Below, one piece after another: positions 22,429 through 34,100 of a stretch of DNA of 64,000 nt (position 1 is the stretch's first letter; each line of letters starts with the position of its first letter). Made by a program: the position numbers and the translations under genes. The DNA is from Blastomussa wellsi (Eukaryota > Cnidaria > Anthozoa > Scleractinia > Plerogyridae). Under the pieces are notes generated by a model. That model searched no databases and was not told the DNA's origin. It was given only the letters and a program-made list of their open reading frames with translations. The stretch spans positions 16,275,324 to 16,339,323 of the forward strand of contig OX393564.1 of the NCBI GenBank assembly GCA_947652115.1, read 5' to 3'.

Positions 22429-22490
22429 TAAAGTGCACCTAACCCCAAAATAACTGGTGAAAAAATATTTTGGGGTTAGGTTCACTTTAA
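22429..22490. repeat. Hairpin, TTAAAGTGCACCTAACCCC arms
   Basis: The arms TTAAAGTGCACCTAACCCC and GGGGTTAGGTTCACTTTAA pair around about 24 bases. A one-armed relative occurs at about 24719-24742 inside hyaluronidase intron 2. Confidence 0.7.
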
Positions 22491-23214
22491 AAATCGTTGG
22501 TGCGGAAGCAAATTTATGGTGGCTCTGAAACCGCTCCCTGTTATATACCCTAAACCGCTTGTATGAAGCACAGTAACCTCTGAAGTTTTTAATTTTATTG
22601 TTCGATTTGTTCGCTAAGGAGCACATGATCATAATTGTTTCAGCTTTTACTGTAGCTTTTTGAGGTAACATATTTCGCGGGAAATGGAACAGAAGGCTTC
22701 TTTTAGGTCAGCGGACTATCACGCATTGGGAAGATACGTTATGTATCCCATACAATTTTGCAGAAACTGGAGCAAACCAAGATGGCGGATGGAAAGAGAA
22801 ATGACAAGAATGAGCTAGAATTTTTTTACACGCCATTTTGTCTACTTTGCTTCATTATTTTCTATTCCAAATGCCATGCTGTGCTGCTATAGTACACGTA
22901 TCGCTTTGAGAAGTGTACACTTTAAGGAAGATTTGTTTAAAAAACAAATTCTTGAACGATGATTTTGAGCTGTTTGTGGCCAGGCTTGATAACTCATTCA
23001 CGCTTCTTATCTTTTTTGCAGGCTCACCGTTAACGTTTGAAGACAAACCGTTCGCTATTTTGAGTCGCAGCAACATCTCATGGATTCCTCAAGAGCTACA
23101 TTTAATCTTAATCTGTTTGTGTTATATTTGGAATTCTTACATCATGAGCCATAAACGAACTTAGTCATGCGAGCGACTGTTCCTCACAACAGCTCATAGA
23201 CAACATGACAAATT

Positions 23215-23571
23215 ATGTCTTATCTTCAGGGTCCTTTTACGACCCTATTAGCTCGTTTATTGCAGCTTCATCTTCTTGTCGCAGGTACCGCTCTTTTAGG
23301 TTATGCTTTAGACATCAAGAATTCCTTGTGTAAATGTGATGACTTCCCGATCGAAGACCGTCCGTTTGTAGCGATATGGAACGCCCCAACTGGTGGATGT
23401 TATGTCAACTACAGCATCAACATTAACTTGAGAGACTTTGACATTCTGGAGAATCCGAAGCAAACTTGGGATGGGAAATACGTTACAGTATTTTATAATG
23501 CCCAGCTGGGACTATATCCGTATTTTACGAACGAGCAGGGAACAAATAGCTATAATGGTGGAATGCCCCAG
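23215..23571 (+). CDS. Hyaluronidase exon 1: signal peptide and first strands
   Basis: 119 codons, phase 0, donor CAG|GTAAAT. Holds FVAIWNAPTGGC and TVFYNAQLGLYPYF, both typical of the GH56 N-terminal barrel strands. Confidence 0.92.
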
Positions 23572-26500
23572 GTAAATCAAGGAAATATATTACCGCATTT
23601 ACCCCGTTTCCGGTCATTAATTTGCATTTGACTTGGCCCTTTTTGCCCCAAAGTTTTCTGCTAAATCTGAATTATAGTAAACAATTTGGCCAACTTGTTT
23701 AGTTGAATTTTATTTCGATCTTTCTCGTGTTTGCTCATTGACAGTTCAGTCAGTTTGATGTTATTTGTGTACATTACCTCAAGTAACTATCAAGCTCCTG
23801 GCTTGAAATCTAAAACAACATTTAAACTCCATGTTTTAAATACATTTTTATTTGTTTTCAGCTTATAAATTTAGCTGCACATCTAAAGAAAATGAAAAGA
23901 GACATTATTAAAAAAATTCCAGATCCAAATTTCAGTGGTTTGGCAATTATCGATTGGGAAGGCTGGCGGCCTACTTGGGAAAGGAACTTTGATTCTAAAA
24001 GAGTTTACCAAAGCAAATCGGTTGAACTTGTCCAAGAAAAGCACCCTGAGTGGTCAATGGAAGAACTAATTGAGGAAGCAAGAAAGGAGTTTGAACGATC
24101 TGCTCGTGTATTTATGGAAAGCTCTATAAAGTTGGCAAGGCGTCTCAGACCCAAAGGATTATGGGGCTTCTATGGATTTCCTGATTGTTTTGGAACTAGC
24201 GAAACAAATTACCGCTGCTCTCATGAGGTAAGTTGAATGGTGTATTTTCTTTTGCAAAAGAAAAATTAGCACTCTTGAATGAGTTACACTTCGGACATTA
24301 AAATTTAATTGTGTTGAAGTGATTATAAGATTGGAGCATTTGCAAGCATTTAAGCACAGTGTTTTCCTTTGCGAGCACAAGCAATTGACAAAAGGTGGTC
24401 TTGCGAGCAATGCGCACTGTAAAAAACTACCTCCAATAAATATCCAGCATGTGCGCACCTGAAAAAATATGCACGTAGGAACAAACAAGCAGTCACCCAA
24501 ATTTTGTGAGAATTTTGAGCAGAAGCCTAATTTTTTGAGCGTTGGTAAAATTTTCAAAGACAATTAGCCATGTTCTGAAGGAGCAGGAGACTGGGAACGA
24601 ATGTCGAAAAGTTAAACCTGTCACCAGAAAGAGTATTCAAACATAGGTATTTTTATTAAATTTGAGTGTTATTGGGTTAAACACAAAGACACATAGCACA
24701 CTTTTGACAATCTTATTTTAAAGTACACCTAACCCCAAAATTATTTTTTTGCTACAATGAACCTTTGCACCAGTTCGAAACGCTTCACACTACCACTCCT
24801 TCTACCAATTGCTGACTTTTTATAGCATTTAAAAGTTACGAAAAACCGAACATCAGTTGTTGCACGACAGAGTCAGAAGGGGCGTGGGTCTATTCCTGGG
24901 TTGACGTCACAAACTGATTTGCATGCATGTTTACAAAGACTTGATGCAATGCAAATCAGGGTTGGATGTTCCAATCGAACAAAATTGATTTTAGGCATTT
25001 ACACCCAGTCCTCTGCTCATTTAGACCATTGCTAATTCATGACCCTTATTATGCACTTGTAAATGCATTTCTAAGAGTTTCCTATAATATCTTCCAACTT
25101 TAGCCACATGAATGTTGGAAGAATGCAAGAAGCTTTTTTGTAAATTTCAATAAACTTACTTACTGTCATACCAATATCCTTGTGGATTATTAACAATTAT
25201 TGGATGAGGTTTTTGTGATATCCAGAATAATTCTTGGTAAGGGTCATCAGCCTCAGGCTTCGGCTGATAATCCTTACCTCGACCTTGATTATTCTGGATA
25301 TCACAAAAACCGAATGTAATAATTGTTTTATTACACATAAAACATGGAGTAAGTCGAACCATCTTTCTTTCTCGCTTCGACATAAAATGTTTCCAAAGTT
25401 TGTGCCAACTCTTTCTTTTCCTTGGGTTCTCTCAGTTTTTTCTCTTTCACGTAATCAACAAACAGCTCTTTTGCCACCTTCATCGACCTTTTTGTGTTTT
25501 GTGAGTCCTTGTCTTCAACTATTTTTTCGATGTCTTCTCAGTCAATGAAGCAAACCTAGAAGTCACTTTGCTTCTTCACTGACGGTAAGCAACACAAAGA
25601 GCGCAAACTTGACGTGATTACCCTTAGAAATCATGCACCACGGTCATACATGACATGATTACCCGTGACCTTGAGTGTCTTTGACACGATTATTGTATAA
25701 TCTGCAGTTATTACGTCACATGCACTGATTTCAAAAATTCACTGTAGGCTTTCAGCCAATCAGAAAAGAGTTAGAAAGTTGAATGTGTAATAATTACAAT
25801 AAATCACAGAGTGATTGACTGATTATCTGAAGTGACTACAATTTCATCTGGCTTTCTGATGCAACAAGCAATGTAGTTATTAAGGAATCATGGTATTTGG
25901 AGAATCCAGTTATATTGGACAATTGGACTGTTGAGGGGATTGGGCTGGGAACCTGGGAGTAGAACAGGAACCCTACAGGACGGGGGAGGGGAGAGTGTGG
26001 GAAGCAAGACCCCAAAGGTGGCAAGAACCAGGAGCAATTGCAGTTGAAAAGCTATATATATAATAAATTAAATGGCACAAAGTGGTAGAAACCCCTAACT
26101 GGAAAGACTGGAATTTCAGACCCTGCCCTCCCTTCTCCTAGTGACTGGCCGTTTTCTATATGCAAGTAGTAGAAACTCAGGGTTGTTCTACTGGTAATCT
26201 GTGAATCTGATTGGTTCTCCCACTGTTTTCTATTCACAAATAAAATTCAATCGTGCATGTGTTTCAAAGGCAAGATAAAAAAGTACATAAAATGGTAGCT
26301 TTTGAACTGCAATCCCTTAGAGTTTCGACTAAAACAAATAGACTACTTGCCCTTATTTTCTATGAGCAATAGTCAACTCAGCTTTGTCTCATTGTCTATT
26401 CACTCATAGAAAACAATAACCAGCATTGCAGGCATATTTGAGGCAAGCAAGTTAAAATATTCCTGTATTGTGTGTTTTGCCATTTTTATTTTCAGGATTT

Positions 26501-29500
26501 TTCTATGCTAAAAGTGCCAATTTATAAAGCTGTCAAAAACTTTGGTCACAACTATTGAACTCAGGTGACCAGCAGACTAGTGATTTAGCCAGGGCTTTGT
26601 GCACTGTTGGTTTCATTCTATGGTTTGAAAAATATAGATCGTTTTAACTGTCACGCAACAAAAAATATATCAAACGTTATTCAGTCAATTATGAAGAAAA
26701 GAAGATATAGGAGATAGCAAAAGAATTATTTTCTCTAAGTTTTATGACTGTGCCTTACCCCAAACCGAAGATATTAACCAAAACGTTTTGTCCAAATTTA
26801 CAGAGCCCAGTACTGTGCTGTCATGTTGGTGCACCTCAGATGTGCACCAATATGGTGACCAGAAAATAGTGTAAACATCTGGAACTTAATTTCGTTATCT
26901 AGGCCAATGATAATCTGTTATGGAGAAACAAACATTTACATAAACACATTTTTTATGTTTTCGCACTATTATTATTTTCTTTTTCAGCACCAGGAAATGA
27001 ACAACAACTTAAAGTGGTTGTTTTCAAGCAGTATGGCATTGTACCCATCTGTTTACATGTATGACCAGCAAGCGTGGAATAAAGCGTATGCCTATGGCCG
27101 ACTTGAAGAGGCCTTCAGACTAGCAACTTGGGTCTCAAAGGAGAAATGGCAACAATTACCTGTATTTCCTTATTTTCGGCATCTGTATGAAGGAAAACCA
27201 TTGGAGTTTGACTACCTCACTGATGTAAGAAATCACTGTCTCACTGTGTTAACTTAAAGGGGAAGTGTTACAGAGTTTATCATGAGTTTTGGTCAGAATT
27301 AGCTAACTTTTAACTTCTAACGCCTCATCAATACTAAAATCATTTGTAAATCACCAATTTAATAACATCAAGTGAATTCAGAACAGAAGGACAAGGCAAA
27401 ATATGTTAGTACTGATTTCATACGAGATGCAATGGGAAAACTTGAAAATGTTGGCCCGACTTTTTCAAGTTGGCATCAATCTCAATAATAATAATAATAA
27501 TAACTAGGTTCGTAAAAATGCATTATTTAACAAATAAAGAAGCCTAAGCCATGTATTATACTGTCGTAAAACACGACGGGCATTTGAGAACACAAGGGAA
27601 ATGTAGAAAACACGAGCCACAGATGAGTGTTTTCTACATTTCTCGAGTGTTCTCAAATGTCCGGAGTTTTTATGATATAGATTTTATACCCCGCAAGTAA
27701 AAACACCAAAACACACATGATCGATAAACTGAAGCAATTTAATTTAGCTTCTTCTACTTTCATCTCGAACTTAGAAGCTTCTTCGACAATCTCTGCAGCT
27801 TGACTCAGAATTTTGTCCAGAATTTCTTTATAGAAAATGTTCACCGCCATCCCTTGTGAATTTTCACTAGAGTAAAGCTGACAATAAAACATGTCTTTTC
27901 TATGTTTTATACTCTGATAAAACATGGATTTTTGACCAATCAGAGCGTGCATATAGTCTTATCTATATTATAAACAACCGATAGAAGTCCCCATGCTTTT
28001 TACAATAGTCTACTTACAAATGGCCTGAATTTAAAAAAGCCTGTAACCTGACCTAACCTAAGAACGCTCTCAATCTTGGCCATCCACCCACAAAAACATC
28101 TACAAACAGTTTCTACATATTACAATAGTCTTTCAAAGAAATAATTTATCATTATCATACACTTGCACTCGCTCACCCATCCTCATCGTGCCCATGAGGA
28201 CAATTAAGGCCGGATCATTATCATACAGCTTCTATTAACCAAAAAGCGTCCCTTGGATTTTTTAAAAATAGTGTGATACTGCCCCTTTAGGTAATACTGT
28301 CAAACTTCTTTTCGTACCAATACCAAATTAAAATGGTGTTCAGTTAGCCTGGGATCAGTTTCCTTGATGAGTGAGGATTAATGTGAATCAAAGGAAAGGG
28401 ATATTAACCTTGTTTGCCTGACTAATGTGTGAACCCCACAAGAACATCTGTAATTTGCACTCATAGCTGGGAATACAATTTTTTAATCTTTCGCAGTTCC
28501 ACATGCCATATGAACCATACGACACCCCTTAAGCCACCTCAGCTTATCTTCATTTTAATCTGTACTGATTGCACCATCTATTGATCCTTCTTTCAGGTTG
28601 ATCTGCACAATACAATTGGCCAGGCAGCTGATATGGGTGCAGCAGGTGTAGTCATGTGGGGCAATCGGCGTGATGAAAACACTTCACCTGAAGTATGCCA
28701 AGATCTCGATGACTATGTTACAACAAAACTGGGTCCTTACTTTGAATCTCTGAGGCATCAGCTTGAGACCTGCAGTGAGAAGAAGTGTCATGGCCGAGGA
28801 CGGTGTGTTGATAGTAGATTGATTTCATCTAGATGGATATCTGAGGAGCCAAATTTGTATGGACAAACATGCAAGGGATCCCCAAAGCTGTTTTCTCCTA
28901 ACATACGAAAACATCATGGTAAAACTTATTCTTTTTTTATTTCAATGTGTGAACTTTAACAAATAAAGAAGCCTAAGCCATGTATTATACTGTCATAAAA
29001 CACGACAGGCATTTGAGAACACGAGGGAAATTTAGAAGACACAAGCTGCAGGCAAGTGTTTTCTACATTTCTTGAGTATTCCCAAATGTCCGGAGTGTTT
29101 TATGACAGTGTAATATATGGATTAGGCTTCTTCATTTGCTTTATGATATAGATTTTATACGCCGCAAGTAAAAACAACAAAACACGCATGATCGATAAAC
29201 TGAAGCAATTTAATTTCGCTTCTTCTACTTTCCTCACGAACTTAGAAGCTTCTTCAACAATCTCTGCAGCTTGACTCAGAATTTTTTCTGGAATTTCTTC
29301 ATAGAAAATGTTCGCCACCATCCCTTGCAAATTTTCACTAGAGTAAAGCTGACGAAAAGCAATAAAACACGCTTTTTCTGTGTTTTATGCGCTGATAAAA
29401 CATGGGTTTTTGACCAATCAGAGCACGGGCAGAGTCCCACAGTTTTATCTATTTTATAAACTCTGATAAAACATGGGTTTTTGACCAATCAGAGTGCACG

Positions 29501-31143
29501 CAGAGTCCTATCTATATTACAATAAAAAAATTAATTGTCTTACAGTTTCTAAATCATATTTTAGTGAAGTAACAAGGTGATTCATGGGAGGCACGGTGGC
29601 CTAATGGTCAGTGCGCTGGACTCTGGATCGAATGGTCCAAGTTTGATCCTCGACCAGGGCACTGCGTTGTGTTCTCTACACCCAGGTGTATAAATGGCTA
29701 CCAGTAAATAAAATGCTGTGGGTAACCCTGCGATGGACTAGCATCCCATCCAGGGGAGAGGGTATGATAGAGCTCGTATAGTCTAATCACCATGAGCTTT
29801 CATGACCATTTGAAGAGATTCAAAGGAGAGCAAGATTTTGAAGTTTTGTTCACTAATGCTCGCTTAATACGGCACATTGAAAAAGTTATTGCAAGATAAT
29901 TATTTTGTTTGTTTATTTTTTGTTTATTTACATTTTGTTTATTTACATTCCCAAAGCTTATTATTTTCGTTACATTTCAGATGACCAAGCAAAGAACCAT
30001 CACAAACTTACCCAAAATGGCAAAAAGGATTTCAAGCCATCTGTGGTCAATAAGACACATCTTAAACATGGATTGAACGCGAAACAAAGAAAGTATTTGA
30101 TAAAAGAGCTTTCACTGCTTAACAATACGGGAAACAAGAGGATATTTCTCAATTCTCGCCCTCGTAATTCTACAAAAGACTTCGTAGTTTTCCTGTCCAC
30201 ATCAGATTCAGCGGTGGAGGTAAACAAAGCTCCTCAGGAGCAGAGGAATGCTGAAAGCGGAGTAGTGGCTACAAGTGGATTACATTACCATGACCAGTAT
30301 AATGACAGGTAAGATTAGATACGGTATAAAAAGCAATATCTGAAATTAGACCTAAAAATTGGTTCGGTCCTTTTGGAGAAACACAACAAGATAGAAATGG
30401 TACCAAAGGAAGTTGGGAAAAAATCCGAGTCCCAGAAGAAATAGCCGGATGCTCTAACCACTGAGCTACTGGACTCCACGTAACTAAGGCCAGAAAAATT
30501 CACGCCCTTAACATACCTAAAATTACGCGACAGTTGATAGTTATTTCAGGTGTCATCTTTTGTTCCCGAAACGTGTACGTGACTTAGTGATGGCGACAAA
30601 ATCAAAAGGGCACGTAATTTGCAGTTCGCTTAGCCTGCGTAGCCGGCGGAATTTGCGGGTGCGAGCTACTCACCGCTCCAACGACGGCCACCCCAGAAAC
30701 AAAAACACTTCGCCGTGAATATCGCCACCTTCGCAGGCTACAGTTTGCTGAATAAGGAACCTTTGCAAACCACTTGATCGTCACAGAGCATGGGGAAATC
30801 TGGCAAGTGTTTGAGCAGGGGTGAATCAAATTCTATTTCTGATTCTTTTGTTCGCTTTTTTTTCTCTAGTCCCAGTTTCACTCAAACAGGAGTCAAGGGA
30901 GCACTGGAATCAAACAAGCTCAATATGCGCTGTAATGAATCGTCACCAGAGACTACGAACTGCGAGATTATGAAAGAAAGCCCCGCGGCTTTCACCGCCG
31001 GCTTCCATTTCCCTCACACATACGTGGTATTCATTTGTGTGTCTCTCGGCTCCGCACTTCTCGTTTCGTCTGCTTTCATCGTGAGTTATTATTACTGTAA
31101 CATTCGTAAGAGAATGGAAGAAGATATTCCCCGTGGAGACTGA
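23215..31143 (+). CDS. Hyaluronidase (GH56), membrane-anchored, 6 exons, 627 aa
   Basis: Exons: 23215-23571, 23862-24227, 26988-27224, 28597-28918, 29981-30308, 30870-31143; all GT-AG and in phase. An endo-beta-N-acetylhexosaminidase family that cleaves hyaluronan and, in some members, chondroitin. Residues 1-30 form a hydrophobic signal (LLARLLQLHLLVAGTALLGY). The catalytic DxE lies at Asp150/Glu152 in LAIIDWEGWRPTW. Other family marks are GLYPYF, LWGFYGFPDC, ALYPSVYMYD, the FRHLYEG Arg region and AGVVMWG (Trp341). An EGF-like module starts (CSEKKCHGRGRC) but its second half is missing. About 190 basic, Ser/Thr-rich residues follow, then a single membrane span (588-612) and a short cytoplasmic tail. 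Mammalian HYAL1-5 and SPAM1 are about 430-510 residues, so this is long because of the stalk. ATG at 23215 is chosen because it gives the signal peptide; an out-of-frame ATG sits at 23204. The enzyme family is certain; substrate preference cannot be read. Confidence 0.94.
23862..24227 (+). CDS. Hyaluronidase exon 2: catalytic DxE
   Basis: 122 codons. IDWEGWRPTWERN contains the proton donor Glu152 and its partner Asp150. LWGFYGFPDCFG carries the conserved Tyr and Cys. Acceptor TTTTCAG, donor GAG|GTAAGT. Confidence 0.94.
24228..26987 (+). other. Hyaluronidase intron 2 (2.8 kb)
   Basis: Contains the inverted repeat at 25195-25324 and a partial CACCTAACCCC element at about 24720. Remaining sequence is AT-rich, without recognised exons. 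Confidence 0.7.
25195..25324. repeat. Inverted repeat, about 55-bp arms
   Basis: GGTTTTTGTGATATCCAGAA on the left pairs with TTCTGGATATCACAAAAACC on the right, and the inner GGTAAGGGTCATCAGCC pairs with GGCTGATAATCCTTACC. Hairpin-type element without coding capacity. Confidence 0.78.
26988..27224 (+). CDS. Hyaluronidase exon 3
   Basis: 79 codons, LYPSVYMYDQQAWNKAYAYG through FDYLTD. Contains the Tyr and Arg regions that line the GH56 substrate cleft. Phase 0 both sides. Confidence 0.92.
27484..27503. repeat. AAT microsatellite
   Basis: About six to seven AAT/ATA units in intron 3, just upstream of the dispersed repeat that starts near 27526. Confidence 0.85.
27526..27972. repeat. Dispersed repeat with minus-strand mini-ORF, copy 1
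   Basis: Starts TTTAACAAATAAAGAAGCC, then a hairpin with arms built from CATTTGAGAACAC and its complement. A minus-strand frame follows (about 27653-27952) encoding SQAAEIVEEASKF and a hydrophobic C-terminus ending YKIYII. Ends around CCAATCAGAGCGTGC. Copy 2 lies in intron 4. Confidence 0.8.
28597..28918 (+). CDS. Hyaluronidase exon 4: barrel end and partial EGF module
   Basis: 107 codons plus one base. AAGVVMWGNRRDE is the last barrel strand with conserved Trp341. CSEKKCHGRGRCVD begins the EGF-like module, but the usual second half (CxCxxGWxGxxC) does not follow; one Cys (GQTCKG) remains. Donor G|GTAAAA. Confidence 0.92.
28955..29521. repeat. Dispersed repeat with minus-strand mini-ORF, copy 2
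   Basis: Same family as 27526-27972, with a longer hairpin (about 28967-29131: TGTCATAAAACAC against GTGTTTTATGACA). Its minus-strand frame (about 29100-29350) encodes SQAAEIVEEASKF and a hydrophobic end (RVLLFLLAAYKIYII). The right end is internally duplicated: ACATGGGTTTTTGACCAATC occurs twice. Confidence 0.82.
29586..29765 (+). repeat. tRNA-derived SINE
   Basis: GTGGCCTAATGGTCAGTGCG resembles a tRNA A box and GGTCCAAGTTTGATCC a B box. The body has ACCCAGGTGTATAAATGG and CGATGGACTAGCATCCCATC. Reverse-strand body fragments with the same words lie at 37907-38048, 56738-56762 and 58590-58720. It is not a functional tRNA: no acceptor stem closes. Confidence 0.75.
29981..30308 (+). CDS. Hyaluronidase exon 5: stalk
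   Basis: Continues as DDQAKNHHKLTQNGKKDFK, then basic, Asn/Ser-rich sequence without a recognised domain. Acceptor CATTTCAG; donor AG|GTAAGA; phase 1 in and 2 out. The reading frame stays open across the exon, which supports it despite low conservation. Confidence 0.8.
30365..30480 (-). repeat. tRNA-like SINE head, reverse orientation
   Basis: Read on the minus strand, CAGTAGCTCAGTGGTTAGAG is a clear A-box region, followed by CATCCGGCT and then a diverged body. It lacks a recognisable B box and acceptor pairing, so it is a SINE remnant rather than a tRNA gene. It sits in hyaluronidase intron 5. Confidence 0.6.
30631..30740. mobile_element. Miniature TAGCCTGCG...CGCAGGCTA element, 110 bp
   Basis: Terminal TAGCCTGCG and CGCAGGCTA are perfect complements, and the interior is GC-rich compared with the intron. 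Same ends as 57694-57811. Located in hyaluronidase intron 5. Confidence 0.65.
30870..31143 (+). CDS. Hyaluronidase exon 6: membrane anchor
   Basis: After TTCTCTAG, the frame gives a short lumenal stretch with two Cys (558 and 568), then a 25-residue hydrophobic span (588-612, YVVFICVSLGSALLVSSAF) followed by a basic stop-transfer (NIRKRMEED) and TGA. This predicts a type I membrane protein rather than a GPI-linked or secreted one. Confidence 0.88.
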
Positions 31144-34100
31144 TCAGTCATTGGTGACGAGAGGCCTTAAGGAAGGTTGAATTCGTATATCGAACTGCGT
31201 CGTCGTGCGGACGAGGGCCTGGTATATTTAAGGCCAGGGTAGCAAGAACAGCAAAAAAGCAATATCAGAAAATTAACAGGACTTACAGGTACAAGTGTAT
31301 TAGATGCCTGGCGTCAAATGAAACAGGCTCTCGGAAATGGTAACTGCTGAAAAGGAAGAGGTCGCCAATGAAGTGGCCGAAGAGGGTGGGGTGGGGGAGG
31401 ACTAGAGATCGTTTGGCGGACACCTTTTTAATAATTGCACAGACAGCGACCAAAGCAGTGTAAACGAGTGGCACTGTGTTTGACGCACGATTAGCGCTTG
31501 CATATGGCCGTATTATCTGTCTCGTGCCTGGCTGAAGGGGGACGCTAAAATATAAAACAATCTTTTGGCCGAATTAAATTCTTTGTTTACGTTTTTTTTT
31601 TCGTTGGTTATTTGTTTTTACAACTATTTATACCGTGCATTTTGGCCGCATAATTAATCCGGGTGGCAAAACAAAGTACGGAAATGGCCGTGAAGTATCT
31701 GCCCGAAAATTAAATTAAAGCTCATTAGCAGTCACTTGCCAAGATCACTAGTCTCAATTACTATTTTTCTTCCTTGGATCATGGCCTGAAACACGAGCTT
31801 TGCCTTCTAAGCTTGCGGGTTCAATCTTTGATGATATAATTATTATATGTACGAATTCGGGCGTGTCAAAAACTTTCGAATTGAGTGAAGATTTAAAATA
31901 GTAGCTCAGGAATCACGAAAACTTGCAAAGATGTGATCATCGAAATCGAAAGATAGTCACTAGAAGATTCTTAATCTTTTGCGTTGGAAAATGTTTTTCT
32001 TGGCTAGTCGCGAATGACAACGAAAGAATATACTTGGGTCAATCACATTCGAGACAAAGAGCCGTCCCGACTTTAACAAGAAAGCTATAAAGCTAAAAAG
32101 ACGTTAGGTTTTCATAAAGTGACAAAAATAAAACTTCACGGAGCCTCGCAAGGGATTGCCCACAGCTTATCGAAGGGATGGAAGTCGATTAGTTTTAAGG
32201 CTGTCGGCCGGAGTAAACTCTAACTTATTCGTAAATCAGGAAATCTTTTTACTTGGCTAATTTTTCAAACTCCGGATACATTATATTAAACGTCTTTGTG
32301 AGCAAGACTCGAAGCTTTTAACCAGTCAATGTTAGTTTAAGAAACCTTTTTTTATCGAAACCTTTGCTGCACCTAATCCTTCGCATAAAGCTTATTTACA
32401 TTTTCCCTTAAAACGGGTATTTTGTATCAAAAGTGATTAAAACTGCTCTTTATCTAACCTTTCCGTGCCGTCAATGGTGTTGTAGAAGGGCAGAAACATG
32501 CTATACTAATTCAAAAATAATATCACTTGCGTGCATCAATATTTACGTTTTGGGGTTTTTGCAGATACAGTGTGTAACAGAACCCGACCGAAATGTGAAG
32601 GCTACCTCAAACTGATTTAGTGCACGCCAATTTAGTGTTTTTGTAAAGACGCTTTAGCCACTGCTTATTGAGTTCAGTGAAGTTTCTGCCAAAGTCGCCC
32701 CACAAAAATTAGCTTATACCCTGAGTGATTGCGCCAACTGAACTAGCCTGATTCTCAGACGTACGAGGTCGATCGCGACTCCTTCGGAAGGAGTACTAAC
32801 TTTCCCTCTCTGGAGAGCGAGAGAGGGACGCGAAGGGGCCTAGGGACCTAGGATATAACTAAATATGTTGAAAATGGTTGATTAAAAGATTGCATTTCCA
32901 AAGGTAATCATAACAAAGTTAGCAGAGCCACGCAATCAAATTTCACCGGTTCGTGCTGAGCACCATCGAGTCATGGTGTACTTGGCAAGTTTGGAGAGCA
33001 CTCAAGAAACTAACCGGTTACGCTTATTTAGTTCCCTCCAAACGTTTCTCACGCTGAAGCATGAACCAATTGTTAATTGCAGACTGGTTCAGTAGTAAGT
33101 TAGTTAATCTTGCATCGTTTCACATGAGAAAAGGAAGGTACAATCGCAGTCTATATCTTCTGAGCCAGAAAAAATATAATGACAATTACAAACACTATGG
33201 GAAAGATTCTCGAGAGTTCGGGCATTCCACAAGGAATACTGAATATAACGCCCAGAAAAATAAACAGCGAGGGTAACCAGACTGCGACTTACATAGTCCC
33301 CGGTACCGATGTCCCTGCGCCATATTGTACCGAGCCCACCCCATTCCAAGTTTTTCATCGGAAGTCACAGACAACAAATTCACAGGAGCCACTAATCTTG
33401 GCGCAAAAGGCACGATACAAGCCACAGAGTAGATAAAGCGGTTGATAGTAAAAGAGGAACTTATCAAAAAGGGAATTTTTATCCCGGCTTAGAAGCTATA
33501 ATGTTAACTTGACGCAGAACTAATTTAACTTCTTTTTAAACTGATATTTCAAGTATTAAAAGATATCCCTATAGCGACCTAATTGGCTGTTGAAACAATG
33601 ACTTCTTTTGTTCCAGTGGTTGGAAAATTTGAATATCAAAAGAAATGTTTGTAAACAAGAAATATCGCTATTGGTCAGCCTGCGTTGCAGCCGGACGTGG
33701 GACGTGTCACATAAAATAATTGTGAACCGACAACCTCAGTTAACGAAAGTTCTAGCATATGTCATATGTAGCATAAGCAGTCTTTTAACGATTTGGAATT
33801 GCCGACATCACAGAACTGACACTTGCTAAAAAGATAAAGAGGATCAGCCCTAAAGTACAATTTCCCATTTAACAGATTTAAACCTTTGCTCTAAACTTTT
33901 ATTGCGCTTTCAGTGTAATTCTATCTGGATAAAAATGTAGCTAGGGAAAGATGATAAGGACTTTTTGTTCAGGATAGATATATATTGCAATTATCTTTAT
34001 AATGGACCTGTTTTAATTAATCGCCTTTTGGAGTGAAGCAAAAATCCTCTTTAAATTTCAATTTTACGGCCAACTTTCATACATACATTTCTTACATATT

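Larger units (their letters stand above)
19080..23214. other. Intergenic: 3' UTR of the AFAP-like gene, then repeats
   Basis: AATAAA at 19885-19890 and 20645-20650 are candidate polyadenylation signals. The rest is covered by the inverted-repeat elements listed separately, plus a short TATG microsatellite at 21509-21527 preceded by CACTCAAATAAAGTTTATG, which looks like a retroelement 3' tail. No gene seen. Confidence 0.6.

Noticed and set aside
23204..23340. ATG at 23204 as the hyaluronidase start
   Set aside because: It is in another frame and does not give a hyaluronidase; 23215 gives a signal peptide followed by the GH56 sequence.
29586..29765. A tRNA gene
   Set aside because: A- and B-box-like words are present but no acceptor or anticodon stem closes, and the body matches fragments elsewhere in the window, so it is a SINE.
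30424..30480. A tRNA gene on the minus strand
   Set aside because: Only the 5' half resembles a tRNA; the B box and acceptor stem are missing.
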